From positions 1 through 64,000 of the forward strand of contig NZ_JNZS01000007.1 of the NCBI RefSeq assembly GCF_000718515.1: a DNA stretch of 64,000 bases, read 5' to 3'. This document shows positions 15,298 to 23,727 of this stretch, piece by piece; within the stretch, counting starts at the first letter, position 1; each line of letters begins with the position of its first letter. The DNA comes from Micromonospora parva (GTDB lineage Bacteria > Actinomycetota > Actinomycetes > Mycobacteriales > Micromonosporaceae). The notes below the pieces were generated by a model, which did not search any database, had not been told where the DNA came from, and saw only the letters and a list, made by a program, of their open reading frames with translations. A program made the translations under genes and the position numbers.

Positions 15298-16745
15298 GCC
15301 ACCAGCTCGGCGATCATCCCCTCGCAACTGCGGACGACGACCTGAGCCCCGCGCCGTTGCGCCAGCGGGAGCAGCGGATCCTCCGCGCGGTCCCGCCATC
15401 GCCACTGTGCCTCCGAAGCGACCTCCCAGAGCCGGCGCACATCGGCCTCATGCTCGACACCGAGCCGGGCCGCGAGGCCCACCCCGTCCCCGCCGACCAG
15501 CCGCTGCGCCTCGGCGGCCAGCTCCGCGTCGAACCCCAGCCGGGTGTTGCGCAGCGCCACCAGCAGGCGCAGCTCCCGGAACTCGTGCGCACCGGCGAGG
15601 ATCTGCTCCACCGCGCCGACCAGCTCGGCGGATCCCCGGGTGGGCTCGGACCGCAGCAGCGCCTCCACCGCGGCCAGCGCGGACCGGGCCTTCAGCGCGT
15701 CGCGGCGATCGATGAAACACCGGGTCACCGACTCGCGCAGCTCGGTCAGACCACTACGCCGAATCAGTTCGGCGGACAGCTTGACCCGGCTGTCGAACCC
15801 GCTGCGCACCAACGTGGCCGCCAGCCGGACCCCGAAGACCCCGAACCGACCCAGCAGCGCGGCGCGCACCTCGGTGTCCAGCCGTACCGGCAGCTCGCCG
15901 TGGAGAAAGCGGTCGGCGGAGATGAGGTGGACGTCCAACTCCGCCCGGGGCACCTGGGCCACTGTCGCGAGCGCGGCGAAGTCCGACTCACCGAGCATCC
16001 GGCCCGCCAGGCCGATCATCGCGCTGCATGCCACGACGTTGACGCTGAGCGCGTTGACCCTCGGGTCACGGTGGTGCCGCCGGGCCAGCTGCCGGGCCGT
16101 GAGCAGGCCGTCGATGCGGCCCCCGCCGGTCTCGTCGGCCCGGGACAACACCATGATCACATTGACCGGGGCGGACTGACCGACAGCACTGTCGCGTGCG
16201 GACTCCAGCACCCGCAGATCGCTGTCGCGACAGTCGCGGGTCAGGTACAACACCGCGTCCGAATCCCGCAGCACCCGCTCCAACACCGGCGACCGGTCCT
16301 GCTCGGCGCCGCTGCTGACCGCCGGGGTGTCGATCAACGTGATCTGTCGCAGCGCCCGCGTCGGCCACCGCACCACGATGTCCCGGACCTCGCCCGTACC
16401 CCAGCCCAGATCCACCCGCAGCCCGGTCGCCGACTTCACCACCGCCAACTCCTGCGGTGGCTGCCCGACCGGGTACGCGATCGCCCGCGGCGCTTCGCCG
16501 TCCTCGTACCAGGTGAAGGCGCCGTCCGCCCGCTCGACCGGCGCGACCTCCTCGCCCATCAACGCGTTCAGCACCGTTGACTTGCCCGATCGCCACGGGC
16601 CAACGACGGCGATCCGCAGCGGTTGCTCCAACCGGGCCACCTGATGCCGAAGCTCCGCCACGGCCCGGGGATTGTCCTGGTACAGCTCGATGGCCTGGTG
16701 CAGCAACCCCCACGCCGCCTCGTCCAGGCGCACCCCCACCGTCAT
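15285..16745 (-). CDS. iniC: IniC-like dynamin-family GTPase
   Basis: The protein of 486 residues has a GTPase domain with P-loop GPWRSGKS (residues 49-56), G3 LIDTPAVS, and a G4-like VLSRADE, followed by a mostly helical region. The length is close to mycobacterial IniC (about 490), and it follows the larger IniA-like gene with a four-base ATGA overlap, the same iniB-iniA-iniC order as in Mycobacterium. IniA and IniC are dynamin-like membrane-remodelling proteins induced by cell-wall stress. No membrane segment is obvious. The symbol rests on family, length and gene order and not on a search. Confidence 0.78.
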   Translation of the reverse strand: MTVGVRLDEAAWGLLHQAIELYQDNPRAVAELRHQVARLEQPLRIAVVGPWRSGKSTVLNALMGEEVAPVERADGAFTWYEDGEAPRAIAYPVGQPPQELAVVKSATGLRVDLGWGTGEVRDIVVRWPTRALRQITLIDTPAVSSGAEQDRSPVLERVLRDSDAVLYLTRDCRDSDLRVLESARDSAVGQSAPVNVIMVLSRADETGGGRIDGLLTARQLARRHHRDPRVNALSVNVVACSAMIGLAGRMLGESDFAALATVAQVPRAELDVHLISADRFLHGELPVRLDTEVRAALLGRFGVFGVRLAATLVRSGFDSRVKLSAELIRRSGLTELRESVTRCFIDRRDALKARSALAAVEALLRSEPTRGSAELVGAVEQILAGAHEFRELRLLVALRNTRLGFDAELAAEAQRLVGGDGVGLAARLGVEHEADVRRLWEVASEAQWRWRDRAEDPLLPLAQRRGAQVVVRSCEGMIAELVAGGR

Positions 16746-18595
16746 GCCTGCGGCTCCAGCAGCAGCGGGGCCGAGCGGGCGCCGGTCAACTGCTGGGCCT
16801 GCTCGTAGAGCGCGGCCAACCGGGTCATCTTCAGCCGGATCTCGCGTTGCCGCTGCTCGCGCACTGAGGCATCGGTGTCGGCCTCCTGCTTCGCGCTGCG
16901 GAACGACTGCACGATGGCCTCCTGGAGTTCCTCGGTCAGCCCCGTGAAGTGATCCCGCAACATCCGCTGCACCTGCCGGGCGGCGTCACGGCAGTCCCGG
17001 ACGATCCGGACGAAGAAGTCGTCGACATGCCGCTGGATGGCCGTCTTGACGGTGGCCTGCCGCCGACGCAGCAACTGCTTGCTCTCGTCGCGGATGCTCT
17101 TGCCACCGAAGAGCGCCCCGATGCCGACCGAGACCGGGTTGATCATCGGCATCCCGGCCAGGGTGGTCGCCAGCCCGAACATCAGCATGCCGCCGTACGA
17201 GCCCTTCATGCCGGTGAACAGCTTCTGGCCGGTGGTGAACCGGTCGATCATCGGCCGTTGCAGCTCGGGCAGTCGCTCGCCCATGTCCTCCGGCATCGTC
17301 ATCGACCAGGGCGGCAGCACGTCGTAGCCGTACCTGTCGAAGTTGGCGGCCACCCGCCGGGCGATCCAGTCGCAGCGCTGGATCAGCCACTCGTGGTTCG
17401 TCTCCGCCGCCTCCACCAGACTTCGCTCCAGCCACTCCTGGAACGTGTCCCAGGCGACCAACGGGTCCGCGGTGTCGAACGCCTCGTCCACCGCGCGCAG
17501 GATCTGACGGGTCCGGTCGCGCAGGTCGTACTCGAGGTCGGCGAGCAGGTCGGTGATCTCGTCGGTCAGTGTGTTCTGCCACCGGGTGGAGCACCGGCGC
17601 AGTTCGTCGACCTCGCGCTGCGCCGCGTGCAGCCGGGCGATCGGCCCGGACTGCTCCTCTTCCTCCTGGGTCGCCAACTCGGCGCGCAGCGGCGCGGCCA
17701 ACTGTTCCACCACCGTGCGGGCCACCGTCTGCACCGCCGCTCGGGCCAGGTGGTCGGCCTTGCCGGCCCGGTCGCGTTGCAGGCGGGCGATCAGCGCCGG
17801 GAAACCGGACTCGGCGTTGAGCGCGTGGTCCTCGGCCGCGGCGGCGCGCAGTCGCAGCGCCGCGGACACCGGGATCAGCGTTGCCGGCACCCCCGCCTCG
17901 GCCAGGTGCTGCCGGTTGCGCTCAGCGACCGTACGCCAGTCCGCCACCAGGTCGGTCTTGCTCTGCACCACCACCACGTTCGGATGGGACCGCATGATGT
18001 GCAGCAGCATGTTCAGCTCGGCGACGGACAACTCCCGGGTCGAGTCGGACACCAGCAGCACGGTGTCCGCGCGGTTGAACGCGGCGACCGGGGCGGCGGC
18101 GCCGAGACCGGCGACCTCGTCGGTGCCGGGAGTGTCCACCAGCACCACCCCGGCCCCGAGCAGGGCTCGCGGCAGCCCGATCTCGACGTAGGCCGGGCCG
18201 CCGCCGGGCCGACGCCCGACCAGGCCGGCCACGCTCGCCGCGACCTGGTTGAGCGCCACCGGGGTCCGCTCGATGGTGACCGTGGCGGCGCCGGTGGCCT
18301 GGCCCGGGGTCGGTGGCGGCGCCTGGGCCACCGCCGCGGCGGGGGCCTCGGCGTGCCGCACCACTGTCGGCAGGACGGTGGTCCGGCCGTCGCCGACCGG
18401 GCAGGCCGGAGCGTTGATGATCGCGTTGATCAGCTGACTCTTACCCTGGTTCGGCTCGCCGATGACCAGGACACGCAGTGTCGGATCCAGCAGTTGCGCA
18501 CGCTTCTGCCGCACCGTCTGGAGCAGGTCACCGCGACCGTGTGCAGTGCACGTGCGGGCGATCTCGTCCAGCACGTCCAACCAGATCCCGGCCAT
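16742..18595 (-). CDS. iniA: IniA-like dynamin-family GTPase
   Basis: The protein of about 617 residues has P-loop GEPNQGKS (about 46-53), G3 VVLVDTPGTDE and G4 VVVQSKTDLV, then a long helical stalk-like part (AATQEEEEQSGPIARLHAAQ; WQNTLTDEITDLLADLEYDL) and a hydrophobic stretch (SYGGMLMFGLATTLAGMPMINPVSVG) that could be a membrane-inserting paddle. This is the bacterial dynamin-like plan seen in IniA (about 640 residues). The start is ATG 18595 or GTG 18598. It is coupled to iniC downstream. IniB's gene lies 115 bases upstream, separated by a hairpin that may lower read-through. Confidence 0.8.
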   Translation of the reverse strand: MAGIWLDVLDEIARTCTAHGRGDLLQTVRQKRAQLLDPTLRVLVIGEPNQGKSQLINAIINAPACPVGDGRTTVLPTVVRHAEAPAAAVAQAPPPTPGQATGAATVTIERTPVALNQVAASVAGLVGRRPGGGPAYVEIGLPRALLGAGVVLVDTPGTDEVAGLGAAAPVAAFNRADTVLLVSDSTRELSVAELNMLLHIMRSHPNVVVVQSKTDLVADWRTVAERNRQHLAEAGVPATLIPVSAALRLRAAAAEDHALNAESGFPALIARLQRDRAGKADHLARAAVQTVARTVVEQLAAPLRAELATQEEEEQSGPIARLHAAQREVDELRRCSTRWQNTLTDEITDLLADLEYDLRDRTRQILRAVDEAFDTADPLVAWDTFQEWLERSLVEAAETNHEWLIQRCDWIARRVAANFDRYGYDVLPPWSMTMPEDMGERLPELQRPMIDRFTTGQKLFTGMKGSYGGMLMFGLATTLAGMPMINPVSVGIGALFGGKSIRDESKQLLRRRQATVKTAIQRHVDDFFVRIVRDCRDAARQVQRMLRDHFTGLTEELQEAIVQSFRSAKQEADTDASVREQRQREIRLKMTRLAALYEQAQQLTGARSAPLLLEPQA

Positions 18596-18656
18596 CACCG
18601 CACCAAGTGTGCGGATTTCGGCTCAATTATCAAGAGGGACCGGATGTGGAACCGGA

Positions 18657-18689
18657 AGGGGCCGGATCGCCCGAGACGATCCGGCCCCT
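18657..18689 (-). terminator. Hairpin between iniB and iniA
   Basis: AGGGGCCGGATCG (18657-18669) pairs perfectly with 18677-18689 around a 7-base loop. It lies 22 bases after the iniB stop and may terminate or partly attenuate transcription into iniA-iniC. Confidence 0.6.
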
Positions 18690-18710
18690 CGCTCCGCCCG
18701 GAGATCCGGG

Positions 18711-19595
18711 TCAGAGCAGACCGCCGGTGATACCCAGCAGCCCGTGATCGGACGAGGCGTGCGAGTCGCCGCCGAGCACACCATCGGTGACCCCACCGGT
18801 CACGTCACCGACCGTGTCGGTGACACCGGGGAGGAGGCTGTCCACCTGGTGCGTCACGCCGCCCACCGTCGACGGCACGTCAAGCGGCGGGACCCCGCCG
18901 ACGACACCGTCGCCGTGCCCGAGGCCCAGCCCGTTGAGGGTGTCGTCGACACCCAGCGAGCTGACGACCCCGCCGAGCTGACCGTGGGTGCCGGAGAGGG
19001 CACCACCGGTCAGGTCGCCGCCGATCAGGTTCGAGTCGGTGACGTCGAGCAGACCGGTCGGGTCACCGACGGTGCTGGTGACGTCCCCGAGCACCGGGTC
19101 CGCGATGGCGTCCACCGGCTGCACCACGTCCGCGTCGAGCGTGTGCGCCACGTCGGAGACACCCGCCAGGTCGGTGTCCAGGCCGGACGGACCGACGCCC
19201 AGACCGATGCCGGGCAGCACGGTGACCCCGGCGGCGGCGGTCGACGGGTCGACAGCGATGGCGCCGAGCACGCCGGCCTTGACGTCCACGCCACTGGGCG
19301 AGCTGGTGACGCTGATCTGCTGCGCCACGCTCTGCAACTGACCCACCACGTCGGTGGTGTCGGTGAGCAGCGGGTCCAGCCCGAGCTGCCCCACCGGCGA
19401 GGCCAGCGGCGCGAGGCCCGCCCCCGGCGCGTAGTCGACGACCAGCGGTACGACGTCCTGCACGTCAGCAGCGGTGATGTCGGTGAGCCCGGCGCCCCGC
19501 AACGCACCCTCCGGGTCGAGGTCGAAGGCCGACCGCGCGTCCGGGTTCGTCAGTAGGTCGAGCACGAAGTCGTGGAGCGTCTGCTGCGAGTCCAT
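18711..19595 (-). CDS. iniB: IniB N-terminal-domain, Gly/Asp/Val-rich protein
   Basis: The protein of 294 residues starts MDSQQTLHDFVLDLLTNPDA, with ARSAFDLDPEGALRGAGL and DVQDVVPLVVDYAPG, the N-terminal helical domain of the IniB family. From about residue 90 it is a low-complexity sequence of Gly, Asp, Val, Thr and Leu with irregular repeats (VGDVTGGVTDGVLGG). There is no signal peptide. Its biochemical role is unknown in any species; the mycobacterial gene is induced by isoniazid and other wall stress together with iniA and iniC. GAGGAG lies about nine bases before the ATG. It is divergent from the Hsp70-like gene across a 302-bp region. Confidence 0.82.
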   Translation of the reverse strand: MDSQQTLHDFVLDLLTNPDARSAFDLDPEGALRGAGLTDITAADVQDVVPLVVDYAPGAGLAPLASPVGQLGLDPLLTDTTDVVGQLQSVAQQISVTSSPSGVDVKAGVLGAIAVDPSTAAAGVTVLPGIGLGVGPSGLDTDLAGVSDVAHTLDADVVQPVDAIADPVLGDVTSTVGDPTGLLDVTDSNLIGGDLTGGALSGTHGQLGGVVSSLGVDDTLNGLGLGHGDGVVGGVPPLDVPSTVGGVTHQVDSLLPGVTDTVGDVTGGVTDGVLGGDSHASSDHGLLGITGGLL

Positions 19596-19897
19596 GTGCC
19601 GGTTCTCCTCGGATCTGGCGTTGGGCGGGGTGTCGTACGTCGACAGTGACGACGCTATTGCCGGGGGTGGCCCCCGGGCATCGGGGCTCAGCCCGCATCC
19701 GGGCCGGTTGAACTAGGGGCTCCGCCACCTCGTACGTTAGGGGGACAGGGGGAAACCGTCCCGACGAGATTAGGGTCCCGACCAGGGACTGATCTCTGGT
19801 ACGAACGTAGGAGCCCGCGGGGTTCGCCGGGGGTGCGTCGTCGGGCAGCCGGCGCCATCGCCACCGACCGGCCGACTCACGGGGAGAGACAGAGACG
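19596..19897. promoter_or_regulatory. Divergent control region of the ini and Hsp70/LuxR operons
   Basis: Within these 302 bases both operons must start. TAGGG-type elements occur at 19714, 19738 and 19771 (ACTAGGGGC, GTTAGGGGG, ATTAGGGTC), and GGGAC/GTCCC runs lie nearby (GGGGGACAGGGGG; CCGTCCCGACGAG; GGTCCCGACCAGGGAC). These may be binding sites for the LuxR regulator encoded downstream, or -10 elements. I cannot assign the transcription starts. The hsp70-like ATG is preceded by GGGGAGAG. Confidence 0.4.
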
Positions 19898-21157
19898 ATG
19901 CCGTACGTCCTGGGGATAGACATCGGAAGCAGCAACACCGCCGCGGCCGTCGCACGACGACGCGGCGCGACCTGGACCCGCCCCGAGGCAGTCCCGCTCA
20001 GTGCCGGCTCACCTCTCATGCCCTCGGTGCTGTGCCTGGCGGAGGACGGTTCGCTGCGGGTCGGTGAGCCGGCGACCGACGACGGCAGCCGCACCACCCG
20101 GGACTTCGTCCACCGGATCGGCGACGACGTGCCGGTGCTGCTCGGCGGCGAGCCGTGCGCGCCGCAGACGCTGACCGCCGAGTTGGCGGCGTGGGTGGTG
20201 GAGCGGGTGCACGCCCTGGAGGGCGGGGCGGCCGAGGCGATCGTGCTCAGCCACCCGGCCGGCTGGCGCCCCTACCGGCGGGAGGTGCTGCACCGGGCGT
20301 TGTCGGACCTCGGCCTGCGGCACGTGACACTGCTGCCCCGCACCGTCACGGTGGCCGAGAGCCACGCCGCTCGCGGGTTCGCGGGCAGCACGGCTGTGGT
20401 CTACGCCCTGGGCGGCAACAGCTTCGAGGCGGCCCTGGTGCGCCGCACCCCGCGCGGCACGTACGAGACGTTCGGCACCCCGCAGGGTCTCGACTCGATC
20501 GGTGGCGCCGACTTCGACGAGGCGCTGGCCGAGCACGCTCGTACCGTGCTGGCCCGGGAGTTGGCAGCGACCGGACGTCGCGGGGCCCAGGCCGCGCTGC
20601 GCGGGCTGCGCGCGGAGTGCGACCGGGTCAAGCGGGTGCTGACCGTCGACCTCACGGCCGACGTGGTGCTGACCCTGCCCAACGGCCCGGTCCGGGTGCC
20701 GGTGACCCGGGCGCAGTTCGAGGCCATGATCCGCCCGACGGTGCAGGCCACCGTCGACCTGCTGCTGCGGGCCGTGCGCAGCGCCGACCTGACTGCGGCG
20801 CAGCTCGACGGCGTCCTGCTGGCCGGCGGCTCGACCCGGGTCCCGCTGGTGACCGAGCTGATCGGCGCGGCCCTGCCGGTGCCGGTCGAGGTGGAGCCGG
20901 ACGCACAGTTGACCGCCGCCACCGGCGCCGCGATGGCCGCCTGTCAGGTGGTGTCGCCACGCCCCCGCCAGCCGGCGCCGGCCCGCGTCCCGGCCCCGGT
21001 CAGCGGTGCCGGGCGGGCCACCATCCCGGCACAACGCCGCCCCCAGCACACCGTTCCGGGCGATCCGCCACCGCGGCCCCCGGTCCGACTCCTCCCACTG
21101 GAACTGCCGAAGCCGTCCCGCCTGGCGCTGGCCCGCGCCCGGGGGCGCGAAGGATGA
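19898..21157 (+). CDS. Hsp70-family ATPase domain protein without substrate-binding domain
   Basis: The 419-residue protein is an actin-fold Hsp70 ATPase: phosphate-1 loop GIDIGSSNTAAAV (residues 5-17), phosphate-2 region VYALGGNSFEAALV, GGADFDEALAEH, and adenosine motif LAGGSTRVPLV. The fold ends near residue 355; the rest is a Pro/Arg-rich tail (RPRQPAPARVPAPVS), not a peptide-binding domain, so it is not a DnaK chaperone. Phosphate-2 has GGNS where DnaK has GGGT. It is the first gene of the rightward operon and overlaps the LuxR gene by ATGA. A sensor or switch role is inferred. Confidence 0.82.
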   Translation: MPYVLGIDIGSSNTAAAVARRRGATWTRPEAVPLSAGSPLMPSVLCLAEDGSLRVGEPATDDGSRTTRDFVHRIGDDVPVLLGGEPCAPQTLTAELAAWVVERVHALEGGAAEAIVLSHPAGWRPYRREVLHRALSDLGLRHVTLLPRTVTVAESHAARGFAGSTAVVYALGGNSFEAALVRRTPRGTYETFGTPQGLDSIGGADFDEALAEHARTVLARELAATGRRGAQAALRGLRAECDRVKRVLTVDLTADVVLTLPNGPVRVPVTRAQFEAMIRPTVQATVDLLLRAVRSADLTAAQLDGVLLAGGSTRVPLVTELIGAALPVPVEVEPDAQLTAATGAAMAACQVVSPRPRQPAPARVPAPVSGAGRATIPAQRRPQHTVPGDPPPRPPVRLLPLELPKPSRLALARARGREG

Positions 21158-23727
21158 CCCCGATGATCATGAATGACCTCGCCGTACCAGGACTGACAGT
21201 GGACAAGGGGTTGCAGGCCCTGTTGGACACCGTCGCCCAGAATCCGGTCGGCCCGCTCGCCGTCGGCATCGCCGGCCCGGCGGGCCACGGTAAGACAGCG
21301 CTCCTCGCCGAGCTGGAGCGCGTTCACCGGCGCGCCGGCATCGCCGTCCAGACGGCCGCACCGGAGCCGGGCGCGCCGGTCGACCCCGACACGGTGCTGC
21401 TGGTCGACGACGCGCACCTGCTCGACGACGCCCGGATCGGGGCGCTGCTGCGTCTGGTCGCCGGCCGTCGACACCGGCTGGTGGTCGCCCACCGCCCGTG
21501 GCCGCGGTCGGCGGCGTTCAGCGAGCTGGTCGACGCCCTGCGACGCGACGGGCAGGCCGTTCTGCTCACGCCGTTCACCCGGGAGCAGACCGCCGCCCAC
21601 CTCGCCGCCACACCCGAGCTGGGTCGCCCCGCCGACCTGGTCGACTTCGTCCACACGCAGACCGCCGGAGTCCCAAGGGACGTCGAGCGGCTGGCCCGAG
21701 GTCTGGCCGGCGCGGAGATTCGGACCGGCGCGATGGTCGACCCACCCCGGTCCGTCGTCCTCGAATTCGCCCCGGACCTGGACGTCCAGCCCACCGAGGT
21801 ACGACGACTGCTGCTCGCCGTGGCCGCCGGCGGCACGCTGCCGGTCAGCATGCTCGGCGCGCTGCTCGGCCGGGACCCGGCCGGGGTCGACGAGCTGATC
21901 GCCACCACCAGGGCGGCCGGGCTGCTCGGCGCGGACGGCCGGCTCGCGCCGATCGTTCGGCGGGCCGTCGCCACGCTCAGCCCCACCACCGAGCGCACCG
22001 CCGTCTGGCGTCGGCTCACCGAGTTGCAGCTCGCCCGGGGCGGCGCCGTGCTGCCACTGGTCCGCTCCCTGCTCGCGGTCGGCGCGCTCGGCGACTGCCC
22101 GGCCGCGACGCTGGCCGCCGCCGCCGGCGAGGCGCTGGCCGACGAACCGGCGTTCGCCGCCGAGCTGTACGCGGCGGCCACCGCCGCCGGACGACCGCCC
22201 AACGCCCAGCAGGCGCTCGCCGCCGCGCTCGCCGGTGACCTCGACGACGCGCTTCGGCTGGCGGACCGGCTGCTGGCCACGACCGCTCCCCCGGACCGCT
22301 CCGAGGCGGCCATGGTCGCCGCCACCGCACTGGCCCACCGTGGGCACGTCGGTCGCAGCGTCGAACTGTTCCGGTGGTCGGGCACCGCCTCGGCGAGGGC
22401 GTTCGCCATCGTCGGCGGGATCGCCACCGGCGACCCGGCCGCCGGCACCGAGTCACCGGCGGGTGACCCGGCTGGCGAACCACCCACTCTGCACGCCAGC
22501 GCCGCCCGACTGATGGCCGACGGCGTACGGGAGAGCGTGACCGGCCCACCGACCGCCGCGCTCTCCGCGCTCGTGCAGGCCGCCGCGCTGCTGGAGCCGG
22601 ACGGCCGGGCGGTGCTCCTGCCGGACAGCCCGGCCGCCCTCGCCGCGTTGACCGCGATGCACTGCGGCGAGCTGGAGATCGCCGAGCGGGTGCTGCACCG
22701 CGCCCTGGCCGCTGGTGTCGGCGGCCCGCTGATGGCCCGCCGGCACCGGCTGTTGCAGGCCTGGATCCTGATGGTCCGTGGCGAGATCCACGCGGCCGGC
22801 GAGCGCCTCGCCACGGTGACCCTCGACGGGCGGCACCTGGAGTCGCGCGACCAGCTCTTCGCCGCCGCCATCCGGATGGGCATCGGCCGGCGCAACAGTG
22901 ACCTCGGGGCGCTCAAACGGGGTTGGGGGCAGGCGCTGGAGGCCGTGGTGCGCCACCCCGTCGACCTGTTCACCCTGCTGCCGCTGGGTGAGCTGGCCAT
23001 CGCGGGCGCGCGGCTGGGTGACCTGGCCCGGCTGGAGCCGTACCTGCAGCAGGGGCGTTCACTGCTCGCGGGCCTCGGCGACCCACCACTGTGGAGTGTG
23101 CCGTTGCACTGGAGCGGCCTGCACGCCGCCATCCTGACCGGTGAGCCGACGGTCGCCGACGACCACGTCGCGGCGCTGCTCGCCGCCGCCGGCCACAGCC
23201 GGTACGCGGCAGTGGTCGCCGCCGCCGCGGAGAGCTGGGTGGAGGTGCTCCGGGGAGTCGTCGACCCGACCCGGGTGGAGGCCGCCGCGCGCGGGCTGCA
23301 CGACACCGGGCTGTGTTGGGACGGCGCCCGCCTCGCCGGGCAGGCCGCCATCCGTACCGCCGACCGGCGGGCGATGACCACCCTGCTGGAGTGCGCCCGA
23401 GCGTTGCAGGGGCGGCCCTCCGGTGGGCCGGCCGGGCAGACACCGCCGGCCGGTGCGAGCACGACACGGGTCACCGGGCCCACCCAGCACGGGCTCAGCG
23501 ACCGCGAGTACGAGGTCGCCGAGCTGGTGCTGGCCGGGTTGACCTACCGGGAGATCGGTGACCGGCTCTTCATCTCGGCCAAGACCGTCGAACACCACGT
23601 GGCGCGGATGCGTAACCGGTTGAACTGCGCCAACCGCACCGAACTGCTGGCCCTGCTGCGTACCCTGGTCGCCGACCGGGCCAGCGACACCGCCGGGCAG
23701 CCGTGGCCGCAGCGGGCGGGCCGATGA
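21154..23727 (+). CDS. Large ATP-binding LuxR-family regulator (LAL/STAND type)
   Basis: The 857-residue regulator has an N-terminal AAA/STAND ATPase with Walker A GIAGPAGHGKTALL (about 33-46) and Walker B TVLLVDDAHLLDD, a long Ala/Leu-rich helical-repeat middle, and a C-terminal LuxR helix-turn-helix (LSDREYEVAELVLAGLTYRE, then LFISAKTVEHHVARM). This is the LAL layout of MalT-like activators. The ATG at 21154 overlaps the Hsp70 stop (ATGA). A longer ORF reading from 20155 overlaps the Hsp70 gene and is a shadow. It is the likely DNA-binding output of this operon and may act on the ini promoter region. Confidence 0.88.
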   Translation: MTPMIMNDLAVPGLTVDKGLQALLDTVAQNPVGPLAVGIAGPAGHGKTALLAELERVHRRAGIAVQTAAPEPGAPVDPDTVLLVDDAHLLDDARIGALLRLVAGRRHRLVVAHRPWPRSAAFSELVDALRRDGQAVLLTPFTREQTAAHLAATPELGRPADLVDFVHTQTAGVPRDVERLARGLAGAEIRTGAMVDPPRSVVLEFAPDLDVQPTEVRRLLLAVAAGGTLPVSMLGALLGRDPAGVDELIATTRAAGLLGADGRLAPIVRRAVATLSPTTERTAVWRRLTELQLARGGAVLPLVRSLLAVGALGDCPAATLAAAAGEALADEPAFAAELYAAATAAGRPPNAQQALAAALAGDLDDALRLADRLLATTAPPDRSEAAMVAATALAHRGHVGRSVELFRWSGTASARAFAIVGGIATGDPAAGTESPAGDPAGEPPTLHASAARLMADGVRESVTGPPTAALSALVQAAALLEPDGRAVLLPDSPAALAALTAMHCGELEIAERVLHRALAAGVGGPLMARRHRLLQAWILMVRGEIHAAGERLATVTLDGRHLESRDQLFAAAIRMGIGRRNSDLGALKRGWGQALEAVVRHPVDLFTLLPLGELAIAGARLGDLARLEPYLQQGRSLLAGLGDPPLWSVPLHWSGLHAAILTGEPTVADDHVAALLAAAGHSRYAAVVAAAAESWVEVLRGVVDPTRVEAAARGLHDTGLCWDGARLAGQAAIRTADRRAMTTLLECARALQGRPSGGPAGQTPPAGASTTRVTGPTQHGLSDREYEVAELVLAGLTYREIGDRLFISAKTVEHHVARMRNRLNCANRTELLALLRTLVADRASDTAGQPWPQRAGR

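Noticed and set aside
20155..21153. Extension of the LuxR gene through the Hsp70 gene
   Set aside because: The frame is open by chance; the ATGA overlap at 21154 and the start of sense-like sequence MTPMIMND mark the real start.
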